Counted from the first letter of the stretch, positions 38,101 to 51,910 are shown. The stretch is 64,000 bases of DNA from Helopsaltes ochotensis (GCA_013400155.1 VXBM01000042.1:1253282-1317281), one strand, 5' to 3'. The notes: generated from the sequence alone by a model not told the origin. Translations and numbers: made by a program.

Positions 38101-41100
38101 CGGTACTGCCGTGCTGTGCAAATGAATCCTAAACTTTTTCCCAAGGAGAGTTCGAATTTTTTCTACACTGATTTCTGTTTACAACTCAGCTGTATGACTA
38201 AATCAATAATTAACTAATGACAATGTGAAGAGTGAAACCAACCTGTGTGGTGTTACTGAAAACTCATTACTGGATCACAACTCCAGAGCATGTAAAGTAT
38301 TTGCTGAGTTGTGAGTCTGATTTATTGATTTGTTTTCTTCCTTATGTTCTGCTGATTCCATAATTCTGTTAAATAGATCAGCACAAATAATGCATTTCTA
38401 CCATTAAGAATCAGGGGCTTGATGTACTGCATCAAATTATAAAAGCAGATACTTTGATCCCAGTAATCTGAGATAGCTGCTGCTTTAAAGTCAGGCTGTG
38501 CTCATCCATAAAAGTTTTCTTCTGACCTCTATGCAATTATTGTATTCTGTGAAGCATGCAATATAGGCATCAATGCTGTTAAGAGCCATAAATAATTCCT
38601 CTTTCTAAAAATTTCTATCTGATCCATGTTGTTGACTTGCAGATGAAGTTGCTAAGTATCTCCCTAATCAAATTAACTATTACAGTCATGACCAGAAACT
38701 AAGGAAATGGAAAGCTAAGACAGCATGAAGAATTAATAATCATGGCAATTGACTGAGACATGGTGCTGCATAAAATAAAATAAGAAAAAGATCTGCATTC
38801 TCCAGAGACTGATCATGAAAGCTTTATCTCTTGACTAAAAAAAATAATTATTAGGTGAGCTGTACAAATAGTTTCAAAGGGTGACTGAGGGAACATACAA
38901 GGTAGCATATTTGGTAACATTTCAAAGCAATATGTGTGATGTCTTCTGTGAGGTCTGTGTCAATATAGATGGTAGATTTCCAGTTAAATAAAACCACCTT
39001 CTTTTTAGAGTAAGAGGTAAAGTAGCAGAGGATATATAGAACTACATGCAAGTCAGGAAAACAGGGGGCTGATGGGATTTTCATGATTAAATTGGAGAGT
39101 GTTAAGGTACTTACTTCCCTGTGGAGATGACTTAGGTGCTTACTGAAAGATGGATTTTGGTATCATTAGACTAATTGGTTACTTTAATAGCCAAGATGTT
39201 GCCTAAAAACCATTTTAGTGCCTTTCATAAATGCAAATTTTTGGGGTATTTATTTTTGTAATGACATAATCTGTACCATGAATGTGGATTGGAATTTGGA
39301 CAGTCTAAACCAGATTACAGTTTGGTTACAGCTGTAAAATGTGGCCTGGAATGAGGCAGAGAAGTTTTATTCAACTCAGTTCCTATAGGCCTCTGCAACA
39401 GATGTTTGAACATGAACAGTGAATTTTCTTACTGCCTATGTATGAAATGGGGTCCTCCACGTTCTGGTGGTGATGGGGAGGCAGCTGGGTGTTCTGGTAC
39501 CTCTGTAACCATCTGCCAGAGGATGCTGTGCTGCCAGAAGGGCTGATACTAAACCCTGACGATGTCGGCTGCATGGGGAAAAGTGGTCCTTGATAGTTAT
39601 TTTGATTATGAATGAAAATAACTGTCTGAGAGAGCTCAGACTACAGTGAATGAGCTTAGAGAATATGCCTGGATATCTAAGTGAACTCTATATTAAGATT
39701 TTTTTTTTTTAATATTACTATTGTTTTGGCATATAAAAATAATCAGGATGAAGGAGTACTGGTTTACTTAGGAGAATCCAAAAGTTGCTGGTAAATTTTG
39801 CTAATGTAGGGCTAATGCTATATATTAGCTCACATTAAATACATCAATGTGTTTTAGGCATAAATTAAGAGGAGAGTAATTCTGAAAAAGCTATGATGCT
39901 GCAGCACCACTTCTTACAACTGAAGTGAAACTAAAAACAAAAAAAATTAATTTCTTACAGCATGAAATAGCTATAATATGAAAATTAACTTCTCTTGATT
40001 GGGCCACAAGACAAAACCTGTTATTCACAGTTTTGTTAAGAGCAGCAGGATTTACCTTAGCAGTTTAGAGAAATAGAAAAAAAAATCCATACTGCCTATC
40101 AGACAGGACTTTGATTGAGTCTGAAATTTAACAAACTAATGCCATCTTCTGTCTATAAAATTGGAAGGTTGTTGGGGTCAGAATGAGAGCCTACTGGATG
40201 GTTACAGGAGAGGTGAGTGGATCCTTAAGACAGAGTGGAAGGAAAAAGTATATGAAACTATAAGAGTGGAGATTGTGTCCCTGAGACTTTTTGATAATGG
40301 GAGGATGTGATACCATTCAGATCTGCCTTCTGCTGATGGAAGTATTTAGTGTGTAGATGTGCTGGTTTATAGCTCTTTATAAAGCACAACATGATGACCT
40401 GGCAGCCAGGTCATGAGGAAGGTCAAAGCAGATTTTACCAATGTGATTTCCCTCACTGGATTACAGTGAGGAGGCTCTTTAAAAATCTGACCTAAGTCCC
40501 TTATCTGCCTCTCCTTATTTTGTAGTTTGCTTCATGGAAGTGAAGAAATAGGATCAATTTTAATGTTGCAAATGTGGTTAAATTTTTTTTTAATTCCCCA
40601 AACATCACAACATCCACGTTATTCTTCTTTTTTTGAACCAATCTCATGGTAACATCAAGGCCCTGTTTAGTTCACTGAACCCAAAAGAGGCAGAATTAGA
40701 CCGTACTCTGAGAGGCAGAGGGTTGCCTTGCCCTTTCTTGGGATGGTTTGAATTAGCTGTAGTGCATCAGGAATACCTGGATAAGAAGCTTGCCTGGTTT
40801 TTTAGCTGCAACTGTTCACAGTGTTAATGTGAGACATTGGTGGTGCAAATTTACTGGTACTGGCCTGTAAACTCATGCCTTGTTCCAAGTGGGCAGTTAT
40901 CAATTGTGCTTTAAGTTAGCTGAATGCAGAAAATGGGAAGGAGCGAGATCATATTAGCACTAATGAAGGAAAAAAAGGCATGAAATATTTAATAACTGTT
41001 CTTCTAAGATACTTCATAAATCCAAAGGAAGTAGAGGTGGAAAAGATCTATGAGGTCACCTAACCTATCTGTTCTGGAGGAGTGGCTTGCTGCCTGCAGT

Positions 41101-41919
41101 GTATAATCATTGTCTTTTACTCCAGACTAGTTCTAATTACCCCAAGCATCGGTACTCTTAATGCAAGAGAGGAGGAAAGAAAGGGTCATAGACTTTTTCT
41201 GTTATTAAACATTTCCTCAATTCTTTTCTGTTTCTGAAACCCTTCCTGAGATTTATGTTATTTTTTCCCTCTATTTTGTCTTTTTATTTTTTAATTGTTT
41301 TTCTGCTTCAGTGTCAGGATGCCCTGAAGAATGAGATGACTTTAATAATTCTAGATAGCTGTGTTATCTCTGTCTTTTCTGTGGATCACAGTCACTAGTT
41401 TGAGTGGCAATTCTCTTTTTAAATCTTCCTCAGTTTTTAATTTTTTTCTCTCTCTCCCATGGCAGCTGGATTCCCTGGCTAATCACCCCAAACTGGTAGT
41501 ATGTGGAGTGAGAGTATTTTTTTTATACCATCTCCTTCTTCTCTTTGGTCCCCCTTACCAGAAATTTTCACATCCTCAGTGGAAAAATATCCTGTTAGGA
41601 GAGGGCAATATCGTTATTCCCATGTAGAACTGGAAGGCAGTGATGATATGCCACAAAAGAATAGTCATATGAGCAGTGAAGCCTCAGTGGAGATATTGTG
41701 TCTCTTTAGACACTCTGGAGTGAGCAGCACCAAAAAGGTGATGTTTGTCCTGTGTTTGGCAGTTATGAACCTGAATGTACACCCTGAAACACAAGTATAA
41801 GTATGTCTGTCCATATCTGAGAATAAAGTGTGGAACAGTTATTTAGCCTCTCTGAGTGTTCTTACTACTGTTTCTTCAGTAGTAAGTAATTGCCTTTCTT
41901 TCTGTAATTGCCTTTTCAG
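29171..41919 (+). other. Probable ARHGAP22 first intron / upstream region
   Basis: About 12.7 kb with no exon that I can support. The short first coding exon expected from the phase-1 acceptor at 41920 was searched for by eye and not found. A minus-strand open frame of 186 codons lies at 37561-38121 (see the separate entry). A possible decayed CR1-like stretch lies near 41030-41110 (GGTGGAAAAGATCTATGAGG, then GTCACCTAACC), too diverged for a firm call. Confidence 0.6.
37561..38121 (-). other. Unrecognised 186-codon open frame (doubtful coding)
   Basis: This is among the longest uninterrupted frames in the window not caused by N bases. The translation is polar and Q/R/S-rich at its start (PSEQQGTKAIAARQGNNRPG). 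It then has a hydrophobic middle (EVLLNFVLIPEPTLNKL) and a segment YLVAMPLTVKSSIILRSGW. I do not recognise a family. A 103-codon plus-strand frame overlaps it, so open-frame length is weak evidence. It could be a decayed transposable-element segment or chance. No splice or promoter context was found. Confidence 0.25.
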
Positions 41920-42119
41920 CCCGGTCAAGGAGTTTGGTGATGGGTGAACAGATTGGGCCTCCCTCCAGACCATCTTCTCCAAATCCTCAAGAGCGTGTGC
42001 TGAAGTGTGGCTGGCTAAAGAAACAAAGGAGCATTATGAAGAACTGGCAGCAGCGGTGGTTTGTGCTGCGTGGGGATCAGCTCTTCTATTATAAGGACGA
42101 AGAGGAAACTAAACCTCAG
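41920..42119 (+). CDS. ARHGAP22: ARHGAP22 exon encoding the first half of the PH domain
   Basis: The acceptor CCTTTTCAG precedes CCCGGTCAAGG, and the donor is CCTCAG|GTACGA. The exon enters in phase 1 (a G from the previous exon would complete an alanine codon) and leaves in phase 0. Translation reads RSRSLVMGEQ, a variable proline/serine linker, then CGWLKKQRSIMKNWQQRWF and VLRGDQLFYYKDEEETKPQ. This matches human ARHGAP22 (ARSKSLVMGEQ, then GWLKKQRSIMKNWQQRWFVL) and is clearly different from ARHGAP24 and ARHGAP25. It provides the opening beta strands of the PH domain, which directs this Rac-specific GTPase-activating protein to membranes. The in-frame ATG at 41940 could serve as an internal start. 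The upstream first coding exon is not visible. Confidence 0.95.
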
Positions 42120-45100
42120 GTACGACTAGAGAGCTGTAGGAGTTAATGGTTGTGACTTCTCTGTGATCACAGTCACCCTATGATTGACAGCTCATTTCAG
42201 TTGTTTTCTGCCCTCACCAAAACCATACACACTTAAGGAGGTTCAAAGGCACAAGATGTTGCAGGGAGGCTTTTCTACTACCAGACAAGTGGTAGAGCTT
42301 GGGAAAAGGTTAGAAGGTATTTACTTACCCATTAGGGCATGCTGACCTCCAAATCTTAATATGGTCAGCTGGAGTTTACAGGAAGATCTATGGAGACTGG
42401 AGTTTGACAAGAAGAGCTATGGAGTTGCAGATTACTGAAGCAGGAGTGATTAACCTTGCTTGCTCAGCTGGGACTTGTTATCTCCCAACTAATCCATTGT
42501 TAGCTGTGAGGTGAACCAGCTGCTTAGAGCTGCCCTGTGTGTGTGGAGTGTGTAGGTTTTGTTACGTGCTGAGAATGGGCTCTAATATGTGTTTTAGTGT
42601 GGGGGAGAGGGCGTGGGTGTTGTGCTATGGGCTAAAGCTTACAGAGGAGATGAAGAATTTCTTATTTTTTTCTAATGCCAGTAAAATTCTCTCAGAGCCT
42701 TTGAACTGAGGTCTTTCCTAGTTGCTGTAGTAGATTATGCATCATAATTCACATAGTCATTGTTCTGACTGTCAGGCCTTTAACCAGAGTCATTGAACGG
42801 AGGGAACATAATTGAATGAGCCAGACAATGTCCCTGTACTGCTGGCTCCTGATGAGTCAGTACAGGCATTACAGAGTGACAGTCAGCCTGTGTAATATCA
42901 TCACCATCCACACGCTCATTACAGACAATTACTAAAATGCTTGATGCAGCTGCCTGCTTGACTGTCACACGTAAATTTCATTGCAGAGTGAGAATGGAAA
43001 TTAATATTCCCCTGTGGGCCTGACAAAAATATGGTAGATGAATGAGGATGTTGACTGCATCTTACATCTTCCACTCTCCTGATCAGGGATTTGGTCCATA
43101 ATTATGGCAAGTCTGCTGTGTAAAGGCTGGAGAGATTTCAGCTTGATGATGTAACTTGATTACTCAGGATGCTGCCAGCAACAGCTGGAATTTGCACTTC
43201 CAAGCCAGGCAACTTAGCTCCATATGCAATGCATGTGGGAGAGCTGGGCACTTCTGAACCGTGTCAGTGAACATGATGAGGAAGAAATGGCCTCAGGTAG
43301 TCATGTTGTAAAGGGTTTCTTTAACCCTGACCCTTTTTGGGCACAGGTTGCCATATGTTTATGGCTGTGGGAAGCCATTTTGAACAGAATGGTACAGGAC
43401 TATTCCTGACTGTTCTTGTAGGAATTGCAAATTAGGATTTGCATCTGACTTTGGCTTGGACTGTATGCATCCCACAGGTGAGATGTACTTTTGGGACTTA
43501 CACACAGCTGTTGCTTGGGATTCTCTGGAATCAAGGGGCAATGGCACAGGTGTGCCTATGCATCTTAGAAGGACAACTACGACCCTTTGTTGTAGGGAGA
43601 TTTTTTTATAGGCCATGGAGATATTTTCACTAATTGTTATTGATATTAATCCCTAGTTTCCTTCAGCCCTAAAGGTACTCATGCTTAATTTAAATCTTTC
43701 TGTTTTATTTATTAATATGGCCTTTGAGCTTGTGTGTAAAGACTAAATCAATAGTTTCACTGAAATTCCCATTGATCTTCCACCTACTTGATTATTTATA
43801 CATACTCTGGAAGAGAGTTGTGTCCTTGCTGTTTACCTGATAAAGTCAAATGAGACATAATGTTTCAAAAGAGAAACATGAAACAACATCTTTTTCTTCA
43901 TGAATGTTGCATTGCCTATTTTTATGAAAACCAGATTCTTAGACCAAACTGTAGATACCCTTCCTTTAATAATATTGCTGAAAAGGCGGAGCTGTAATCT
44001 AGAGGCAAGAGAATCACACAGGCTTTCTGGAGTGAAGAGGAATTATTCTGTTGTCTTAGTGGATTGAGTACTGTTGAAGATGTGTATATTTGTGTGCCAC
44101 ATGACAGCTGCAGTTGCAGAGCCCACTCCTTCAGAGACCAAAGGTTAGAGGGTGGACTTGCAGCCATTGCTCTTCTGCAGAGCTTCGGGGGTTTTTTACC
44201 CCCATGAGGACTGGGGGAAGGGAGGACTGACCTGCAAAGAGTTTTTGATGCTCCTACTGACTCTGTCGATATGTGTGGGTCTTTAAAGTAGCTTTGGGCT
44301 CGTTTCTATTCCCAGGAAAGAAGAGAGCATGCACCCCTCCCCAATTTCCAGGGAAACAGAAGCCACTGTGCAACTAATTCATTAACCGTTCCTTCATTAT
44401 TGACTTGACATGATAAAAGTTTTAATGCATCTGCAGTGGGCTTGAATTTTGCACTCTAGGAAACAGCAGAATTTTCTAGAATGTGTTCTGGCCACTGGAC
44501 TCTAAAGATGATGTTTTATACAATACTTTTCAATACCATTTGGAATAATATCAGATGCATCTGCCTTTTTTTCAAGTTGCCTTTCCTATGTTTTCCTGTT
44601 ATCTCTGGAATGTCTTCAGTTCATCTTCTATTTTCAGTGAACATCAGAGTCAAATTTCAGGGCAACAGGATTGAGAGGTAAGGGTGCTGAAGGCTTATCC
44701 TGTTGCTTTGACTTATTTTACCTCAGTTTTAAATCTTATAACCATTCTTGAGGAACCACTTAGCATGGGCTTTAGTAGTGCCCTCCTACACAGTGTCCTT
44801 CCAGAACCTTACCCTTAACAACAGGTAGGGGACATGGAGCTGAGCCTTGACACTGTAGAACTAAGCATTTTTAGGAGGATATATTCTTGAGGAGCAAAGC
44901 CATGGAAGTTATACTGAATAGTGGCAATGAAAAGTAACACATCTGGCTTCATTGTTTTATAGAGAAGATTGCAAAGGTCTTATGATGAGTTGTGTTCTGT
45001 TAGTTGAAATTCTGGATTGTCTGTCTCATGAGATGCTAATTGTATTACTCCATTATATGTGGATATGGAAGCTGCCTAATGGCATAACTAGAATTTTTTT

Positions 45101-46126
45101 TACCAGTGTGATGATGTTCCAGTGTGTCTTGGATTTGGTTGTTGCCAGATTAGTAAACATGCATAGCTACATTCTCATCAACCAGAAATATGTGTGAAAA
45201 ACCTGACTGAAAGAGCTTTCTTCATATTCTGTTCACCAAGAAAAGATGCTTTGGACCCCATTTGCATTCCAGGGCAGTTCAGTGCAGGAGTGGGAACTGC
45301 AGATTACCCTCTTCATGTCTTAACTCTTGAGAGTCTCAGTTCTTACTGTATTTTGTCTGTCAGATTGTGCATATGTCCTGAAGAATGTTAGCTGGAAACC
45401 CTTTGAAATACCAGTGGTTAAAGGCTTTTTTCATTCATGTTACTGGACAAGAGCTTCCTGTCATGTCTTTTTCAGCTTTTCCCTAGATTAAGAGGATTTT
45501 GTTCACTTTGAAGATACTATGTCACCAGCTATGCAGAATTCCCAAACTGGAATGCACGTTGATAATTATGCTTGGGCTCAAAGTGGAAATGAAGCTGAAT
45601 ACTGGCAGCATTTGAACTTGGGAAGTAAAGGAGCTCAAGTTTTTTTCTAGGGAACTAGAAGTCTTTTGGATTAAAATGTAGTCCGTTGTCTTGCAAACCT
45701 GAATTAGCTGCTCTCTTCCAGTATCTCCCTGGGAACTTCGGTGTACTGAGGATCTCTGGAAAATCAGCCATTTTATTCAATTGCATGCTGTAACCAGAAA
45801 TTCAAGGGTGTAGGAAGAGCAGATGTAATGTGAGATGAAACTTTTTCAAGGGATAATTAGTTATGGAAACCAAGGAGAATCACTTCTGCATGCTTAGATA
45901 GTGTTATTCCAGAGGAAACAGCCTTTAACCAGCAGTGTGCAGTGTGAGAGAAAGGACAATGAAGCAGACGGGTGACCAGCTCAAATCTTTTCTTACTCAG
46001 AACTGTAGAAAGGTGTTGGGGTCATTAGATGAGCAGGACTTGAATTTACTATACTATATTTTATCATCTTTTCTTTACCCCTTTTAGTAGCCTTTCCCTT
46101 TTCACTAATGTTTGTGTCCATTACAG
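42120..46126 (+). other. ARHGAP22 intron within the PH domain coding region
   Basis: A 4-kb intron with a canonical donor (GTACGA) and acceptor (CCATTACAG). Segment 42760-42975 looks like a candidate regulatory element (see findings). No repeat family was recognised. Confidence 0.8.
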
Positions 46127-46214
46127 GGTTTGATACTACTGCAAGGCAGTCAGGTGAACGAGCTGCCACCTAATCCTGATGAACCAGGGAAACATCTCTT
46201 TGAAATTACCCCAG
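46127..46214 (+). CDS. ARHGAP22: ARHGAP22 exon encoding the middle of the PH domain
   Basis: The acceptor GTGTCCATTACAG is followed by GGT TTG ATA, and the donor is ACCCCAG|GTATGC. The exon is 88 nt, phase 0 to phase 1. It encodes GLILLQGSQVNELPPNPDE followed by PGKHLFEITPG. Human ARHGAP22 has GFISLQGTQVTELPPGPED then PGKHLFEISPG at the same place. It joins in frame to 41920-42119 and continues the PH beta-sheet. The next exon (rest of the PH domain, including its C-terminal helix) was looked for up to the right edge and not found, so it probably lies beyond the window. Confidence 0.94.
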
Positions 46215-49200
46215 GTATGCCAACATTTTTTTGTGCTTTCACTATAACATCACATCATTCCCATCAGTTGTCACTAATGATAATTGAGTTGTACTGATCA
46301 CTCCTGAATGTTCTGATACACTGGCAAGATTATCTAGCGAGAGTGAGAAATGGGACTTGACTACATGGTGTACTTTGTTCTGGATATAAGTGCTGCTGTG
46401 GTGTACCTCATGTTCATTTTATAGTAGTTGAGATGCATTCTGCTCCTTGACTTTTCTCTTTATAGAAGGCTCTTTGCTTGGACCGTTGTGCAGTCTCTTA
46501 AATGGATGCATTCTTCCAGTTGTTGCAGGAGAAACAGGCACAGAACACAGCCCAGAACTTACAGAGAAGGGACATGCAGTCTCTAGATGCAATTTCTTTC
46601 ATGTATACTAGGTATTTTGGGAGATGAGTGGAAGGGCAGACAAAAAGCTTCAAAAAACTTCCTTTTTGGATGAAATGTTTAAGAAAATAGATGACCTAGC
46701 ATGGAAGAGAGTTTGAAATTTTTTCAGGTAGAAAACGTAGTGATCTGTCACTGTAGTATTAATATAAAACTTTTCTTTGCAGTCATTTTAGCTCCCATGT
46801 GAATGCTTGCTGTGGACAGAGTTCATATCTCCAGGATAGACTTAGAATTAAATTCCCTGTTGCCGTATAGGAGCTATTGAATTCAGCTGATTTAGTTCTG
46901 ATTGTATTTGGGAAAGGACTATCCCTGTGCATGGGTTTGAATGCAGTGTTCTGGAGGTAGTTTCAGGTGGCAGGATCCACAGAGGAAAGAAGCCTCTTGC
47001 ACTGCATCAGTGTTACTGGGAGAGAGGGGCTGAGCGAGTTCATCTTTCTCCCAGTACCTGAAGACTGAGTTCCTAGAAAGGAAGAGGTGGACAAATGTGA
47101 TTGTACTAAAAATTATGTGAATGCACGGGCTCACTCATGCTTCACTTCACTGCCAGCTTGTCCTCATGGACTACCTGTCCATGCTGCTTAGTATTGGTGC
47201 TGTCAGTAGGGTAGATAAAAGTAATTGCTTTAGGCTACCTCTTGTTTTTTAATGGAATTTTTAAAAAACAAACACTTGCCGCTGTTTTTGAATGTTACTA
47301 CTGTGGAGTTAAGTTTGTTTTTACTCTTTGGGGGTCTTTTTCTTACCACCCCGCTAGGCTGATTTACAATGCCATTTTTGCACACCCCTCTTGAGACAGT
47401 ATCAGGCAGAGCAAGAGCAGGCCGTGCTGTAAGGTTTCCAACTACACCATCAGGCAGTGTTTTGCAATACCTTAGTCACAGAATTCTGTTTGACATACAG
47501 GAAGTTACCTGGGGAGAAGAGATTAATTTTTTTTCTTCTTACTTATCACAGTGCACTATCTGTTAATGCTTTTTTTTCCCCCCTTATACTTCACCATGCC
47601 CTCATAGCAGCGCTCCACTAACAGGAGGACATTGGGCCCACAGTGTTGCCTGTATGGGGGATCTCCAAGGAAGAGCATTCATTGCTGGTCTGAATGGGAC
47701 ACATCTGCCCTATACTGTTGCAGAAGGACTGTGCACCTGCAATGTGAAAGCACTTGAGTTGCTGTGATTCTGAATGATCCCGTGTGTTCTGGCAGTGATC
47801 TGAAATAATTCACTGAGCCACAGACTGGCTTGATTGAGTTTCCTGCAGGTTTGAGTTTCTTCTGATTCCAGATGGCAAAATAGTAATTCTCTACTACTTG
47901 TCCAGCCTATCAGGTTATGTTACTGTAGCCTGCACAAGAATTGTCCTAGACTGCAGGTAGCTGTTCCTTCAGGTGAGTTAGTAAAGCAGGACCATGTGGC
48001 TAGTTGAAAGGGGCTATTCAGAAAGGTGGTAAAAAATGACACTGTTTATCGTGGCTGTGGATCCCAGCATAATTGTGTTCAGTCTGGGGTTTTGACATCG
48101 CAGTTTCTGTGTTCCCTGGAAAAATGATTCAGTCAGTGGTAACTGACTTGTCTGCAAAATGAAGATGTTTTCCCTAACTTATGCAGCTAAATCCCATCTA
48201 TAGCAAACTTAGTTGCTACATGGATAGTAAGTATTGAGAAACACTATAAATAGCCAGTCAATACAGAATGTGACTGACACAGATGTCACATGTGGCCTGA
48301 AGAGTTCCCCATTTTGTTCACAGCACATTTATTCTGTGCTGGTTTTGGCATAAATGCCTTTTCTTTTTTTTGCATTTGTGTTCTGAATTGACTGTGTTCT
48401 GCGTGGTTGCCAGCCTGCAGAACACCCACATAGTGAACAGCTCTGAAACAGATGCCAGAAAGGAAGGGGAGCACAAATGATCTTGCAGCACCCATCTTTA
48501 ATTCCCATCACTGCCCATCTTTCCCTGTGGTGGATGTATGGCTATGATCACATTTCTGCCTAATTGTGTTTCATTTATCCCACTCTAAGCTAGGACTCTA
48601 CAGTTTCTATAGGGATGATAAGGTTTTTTTAAGTTGTCTTAGCTAAGTTGGGGATTTTGTGAATACAGGTACATTCAATAGCTGTAAGTATAGACTGGCG
48701 TTTTTACTGTGCTAGTAAGCTTTAGAGCTTTACCTAACAAAATTCAGAATGGAGTGTAACATTCCTAAAATGTACCCACAGCTGATACAAACTTGTCTGG
48801 CAAAGAGAAGAGGCTAAGATCTGAGAAATGTCCAAAGAGTTCTAAAGTCTGTGGTACCAGTTATCTCCAAATCCCTACTTTGTGATTAATAGCTAAGGCA
48901 TCCAGTGTCCTTGTTGTGAAACTGCTGCTGAGATCTTGCCCCCTTTCCTTTGCTGTTGGCTGTGGGAGCTGTTCCTTCAGAGTGCAGGGGCTAGGGTAAC
49001 AGCATGTCCTGTGCTGTAACAGAGCTTGTATTGATTTTCTGCTGAGTAACAAGAACTAATGATGGGCATTGTGTATTATTCATGTTTCATCAAGTTCATT
49101 TCTAAGCTGTATAGGGCAGCTGGGAGAGGGGTTAGCTGGGGACATGAGAGGCTGCAGAACAGTTCTACTGTCAAACTAGTGTTAGATCTGGTGACAGGAC

Positions 49201-51910
49201 TTCCTGAAATACATCCTCTATATTCCTTTTTGGGGAAACTATGTAAATTTCTGGACCCTTTTGAATCCATTCTTGCTTCCCTTCATCATAGCTAGAAGTT
49301 CAAAGTGGAATGGTGGGGTAAGCTGTGGGTGCAAGTTGCTCTCATACTCCAGTGCACATTAGCAGGTGATGGGGCATGTTTTTGTAAAATTCTGAGGGTA
49401 GTATGAGGACAGGTGCAAATCTTGTACTATTTGGGATAATAATTCCACAGCAGCTGGTATTTATAGATGGAAATGATCTATGTTGCTTGGGAGAGGAGTC
49501 CGAATCTGGCAACGAAGACAGCACCTGCTGTTGCTATGGGCAACAGAACGACTCAGTGTTGGCCTGGGCTTACAGTGCATTTTGGAGTGGTGTAATGCAG
49601 CTTGTAAGAAGCCACAGGGATTAAGCTGTGAGAAAGTCTTAAGGAATGTTGATGACTTAAGTGCTCCTGAAGCCTCACCTTTTAGGAAACCAATGTTTTA
49701 ATGTCTTGTGGCAAGTAGTCTCCCTAGTTTCATTCCCTAGTCTTTGCAGCACTATGAGATGCTCAAGTTCTTCTGCAGACAGAGAATTTCCCGATATAGT
49801 AAGGTTTTCAGAACCAAGGAGGGGACCTGTAAAAAGGTTCAGAGGTTAGGAGGTACTCATGGTACACATCTTGATGTCTCCTTATCACTGATGTTGGCCA
49901 CCTCCTGTTTCTTGCCACAGTGCTTTCTGCCAAGGTGAACAGTGACAGCTCTTAGCTGAGACTTTCTGTGAGAATAAGAGTGCTGTTTCATAATGAGTTT
50001 ATTTTTTTTATTGGAAACAGCTACTGAAGGGATTGATCTTGTTTCCATATGTTTAATCATATCTTTCATTTCAGATCTTATGACAGGAAAGAAGTTCTCA
50101 AACCTTGGACTTCAGGTCAATTCAACTGAGATGATGAAAACTGCACCTTCATGTTGTTTTTTGTCCTCCAGTTGAGTTAGCACCAGCCCTCTCTTTAGTG
50201 AGGCAGTTCAGTCCTCTTCATAATTGTTACCTTGGTCATTTTGCAGACTTAGCCAGAGCAAGGATCACTGCCTATATTTGATTTACATGTCAAAGATTAT
50301 TTTCAAAATTTTAGAAATCAGTTCTCTATGGTGTGCTCTTTCAGTTAATTATAAGGACTTAATTCAATATAAGCAACTTGCCTTTACAAAAGGGACTTGC
50401 ATCAAATACTGAATCCTTCAAAGATGGAGTAGTGGTTGCACTATGCCAGAAGCTAGGCTGGGGCAAAATAAAATGCCTTGTGCAGAAAATTTGTGCAAGG
50501 TTTATGTAGAAGCAACTTCACTGCCTTGGTTGTGCTATATAACAAGAAGGAAAATCAAGAAAGGCCAAATAAGAAGGTAGGAGTCCTAATTCTTACAGGA
50601 AGAGTAATTGCTGTCTACTTGTTCTGTAGGGGTCCATTTGTGTTGCTGACAGTATCTCACAGAGAAGTTGAATGGCAGCTTGTTTGTTTTGTACCAGCAG
50701 GTGGAATGATGCCATCAGAGCAGTCTGATCTGTGGTATACTTCTGCATCCCAGGTGATTGACACCAATTAAGCTATTTTTGTGGCCTTTTTATCTCAGTT
50801 CCTGTTGAGATGGTGCGTAATTAAAATACCTGCAGGAGAAATTAGAAATTCATACATTGAAAATCATTCCATGCTCTCTCTTATTCAATGCAAATTGCAA
50901 TTCTAATTAACAGTGGGATCCTGAGTTTGCCATTGGTAATCAAGTTTTCTCCTGAAGTCTACAGTTGAAAACTGACTGTGCATATCTGAATATGCAATGA
51001 TGTTGATATTTAAGAGGGATATTTAGATTTCTGTGATTTGACATCTATATTGACTATATTGACTAGGGAAATGGCAGCAAAATAAGGTAATTTGGGGTCC
51101 TACTAGAAAGTCTAAGACAGTGTAGTTGCAGCAGTGCATTTTGGAAACACTTAGCAAGACAGAGCTGTGGATGTTACCATTGCATTGACCTGGACAAGAA
51201 GATTGGTGGTCTTGGTTTTGCAGTGGAAGGCCCTGTCAGATCTGTGTTTATTACTTCTAGATCTGGCGCATAGCTGAGAGCATGCAGTTATATGTCACTA
51301 AAAAACATAACTGTCTCTTGGAACACGAGATAGACTTTTTCATTTGTTAACAGGTGAGAAACAATAAATGTCTTTTCTAAATTGTCTTTCCAAAGGAGTG
51401 CCCAGAACGATAAAATTGTATGCTTTCTTTGCAGTCATACTCTGGAAACTGTTTTGTATTAGTACCCTTTATGTTAAGTACAGACCTCTAAGACAATAAC
51501 TTTTTAACACTCAGATGATGGCAGGTACACCTGCTTGCCTTTTCCCAGCTGCACTGTCTTTTTATTCTCAAGTGCAGTTTGAGTCTCTTTGAAAGTGTGT
51601 ATCCTGACCTTCTGTGCCTGGAAGGTGTTGGTACGTTGTTCTGTTCTGCTTGCTCCGTCTCTCCTGAGCACTAGATGGTGCTGGTTCTTTCCATCTTCTG
51701 CCTGGGCTCCTGCTGTCGGTGATGGCAGGATCTTGAATCCTTGGACCGTGAGTTCATCCTCTCAGAGGAAACTAGCTACTCTGTTTTGTTCATTCGTGTC
51801 CCCTCAAAGCAAATCAGCAAGCAGGAGTTCCCTAACAACGTCTTTGCCCAGCCTGGAAGGCAAGACTGTGCTCTGTATGCAGAATACAGTGTTGAATACA
51901 TTTCTGCACA

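Noticed and set aside
41030..41110. Old CR1-like fragment
   Set aside because: It resembles the reverse CR1 tail over only about 35 bases, too diverged and short for a separate feature.
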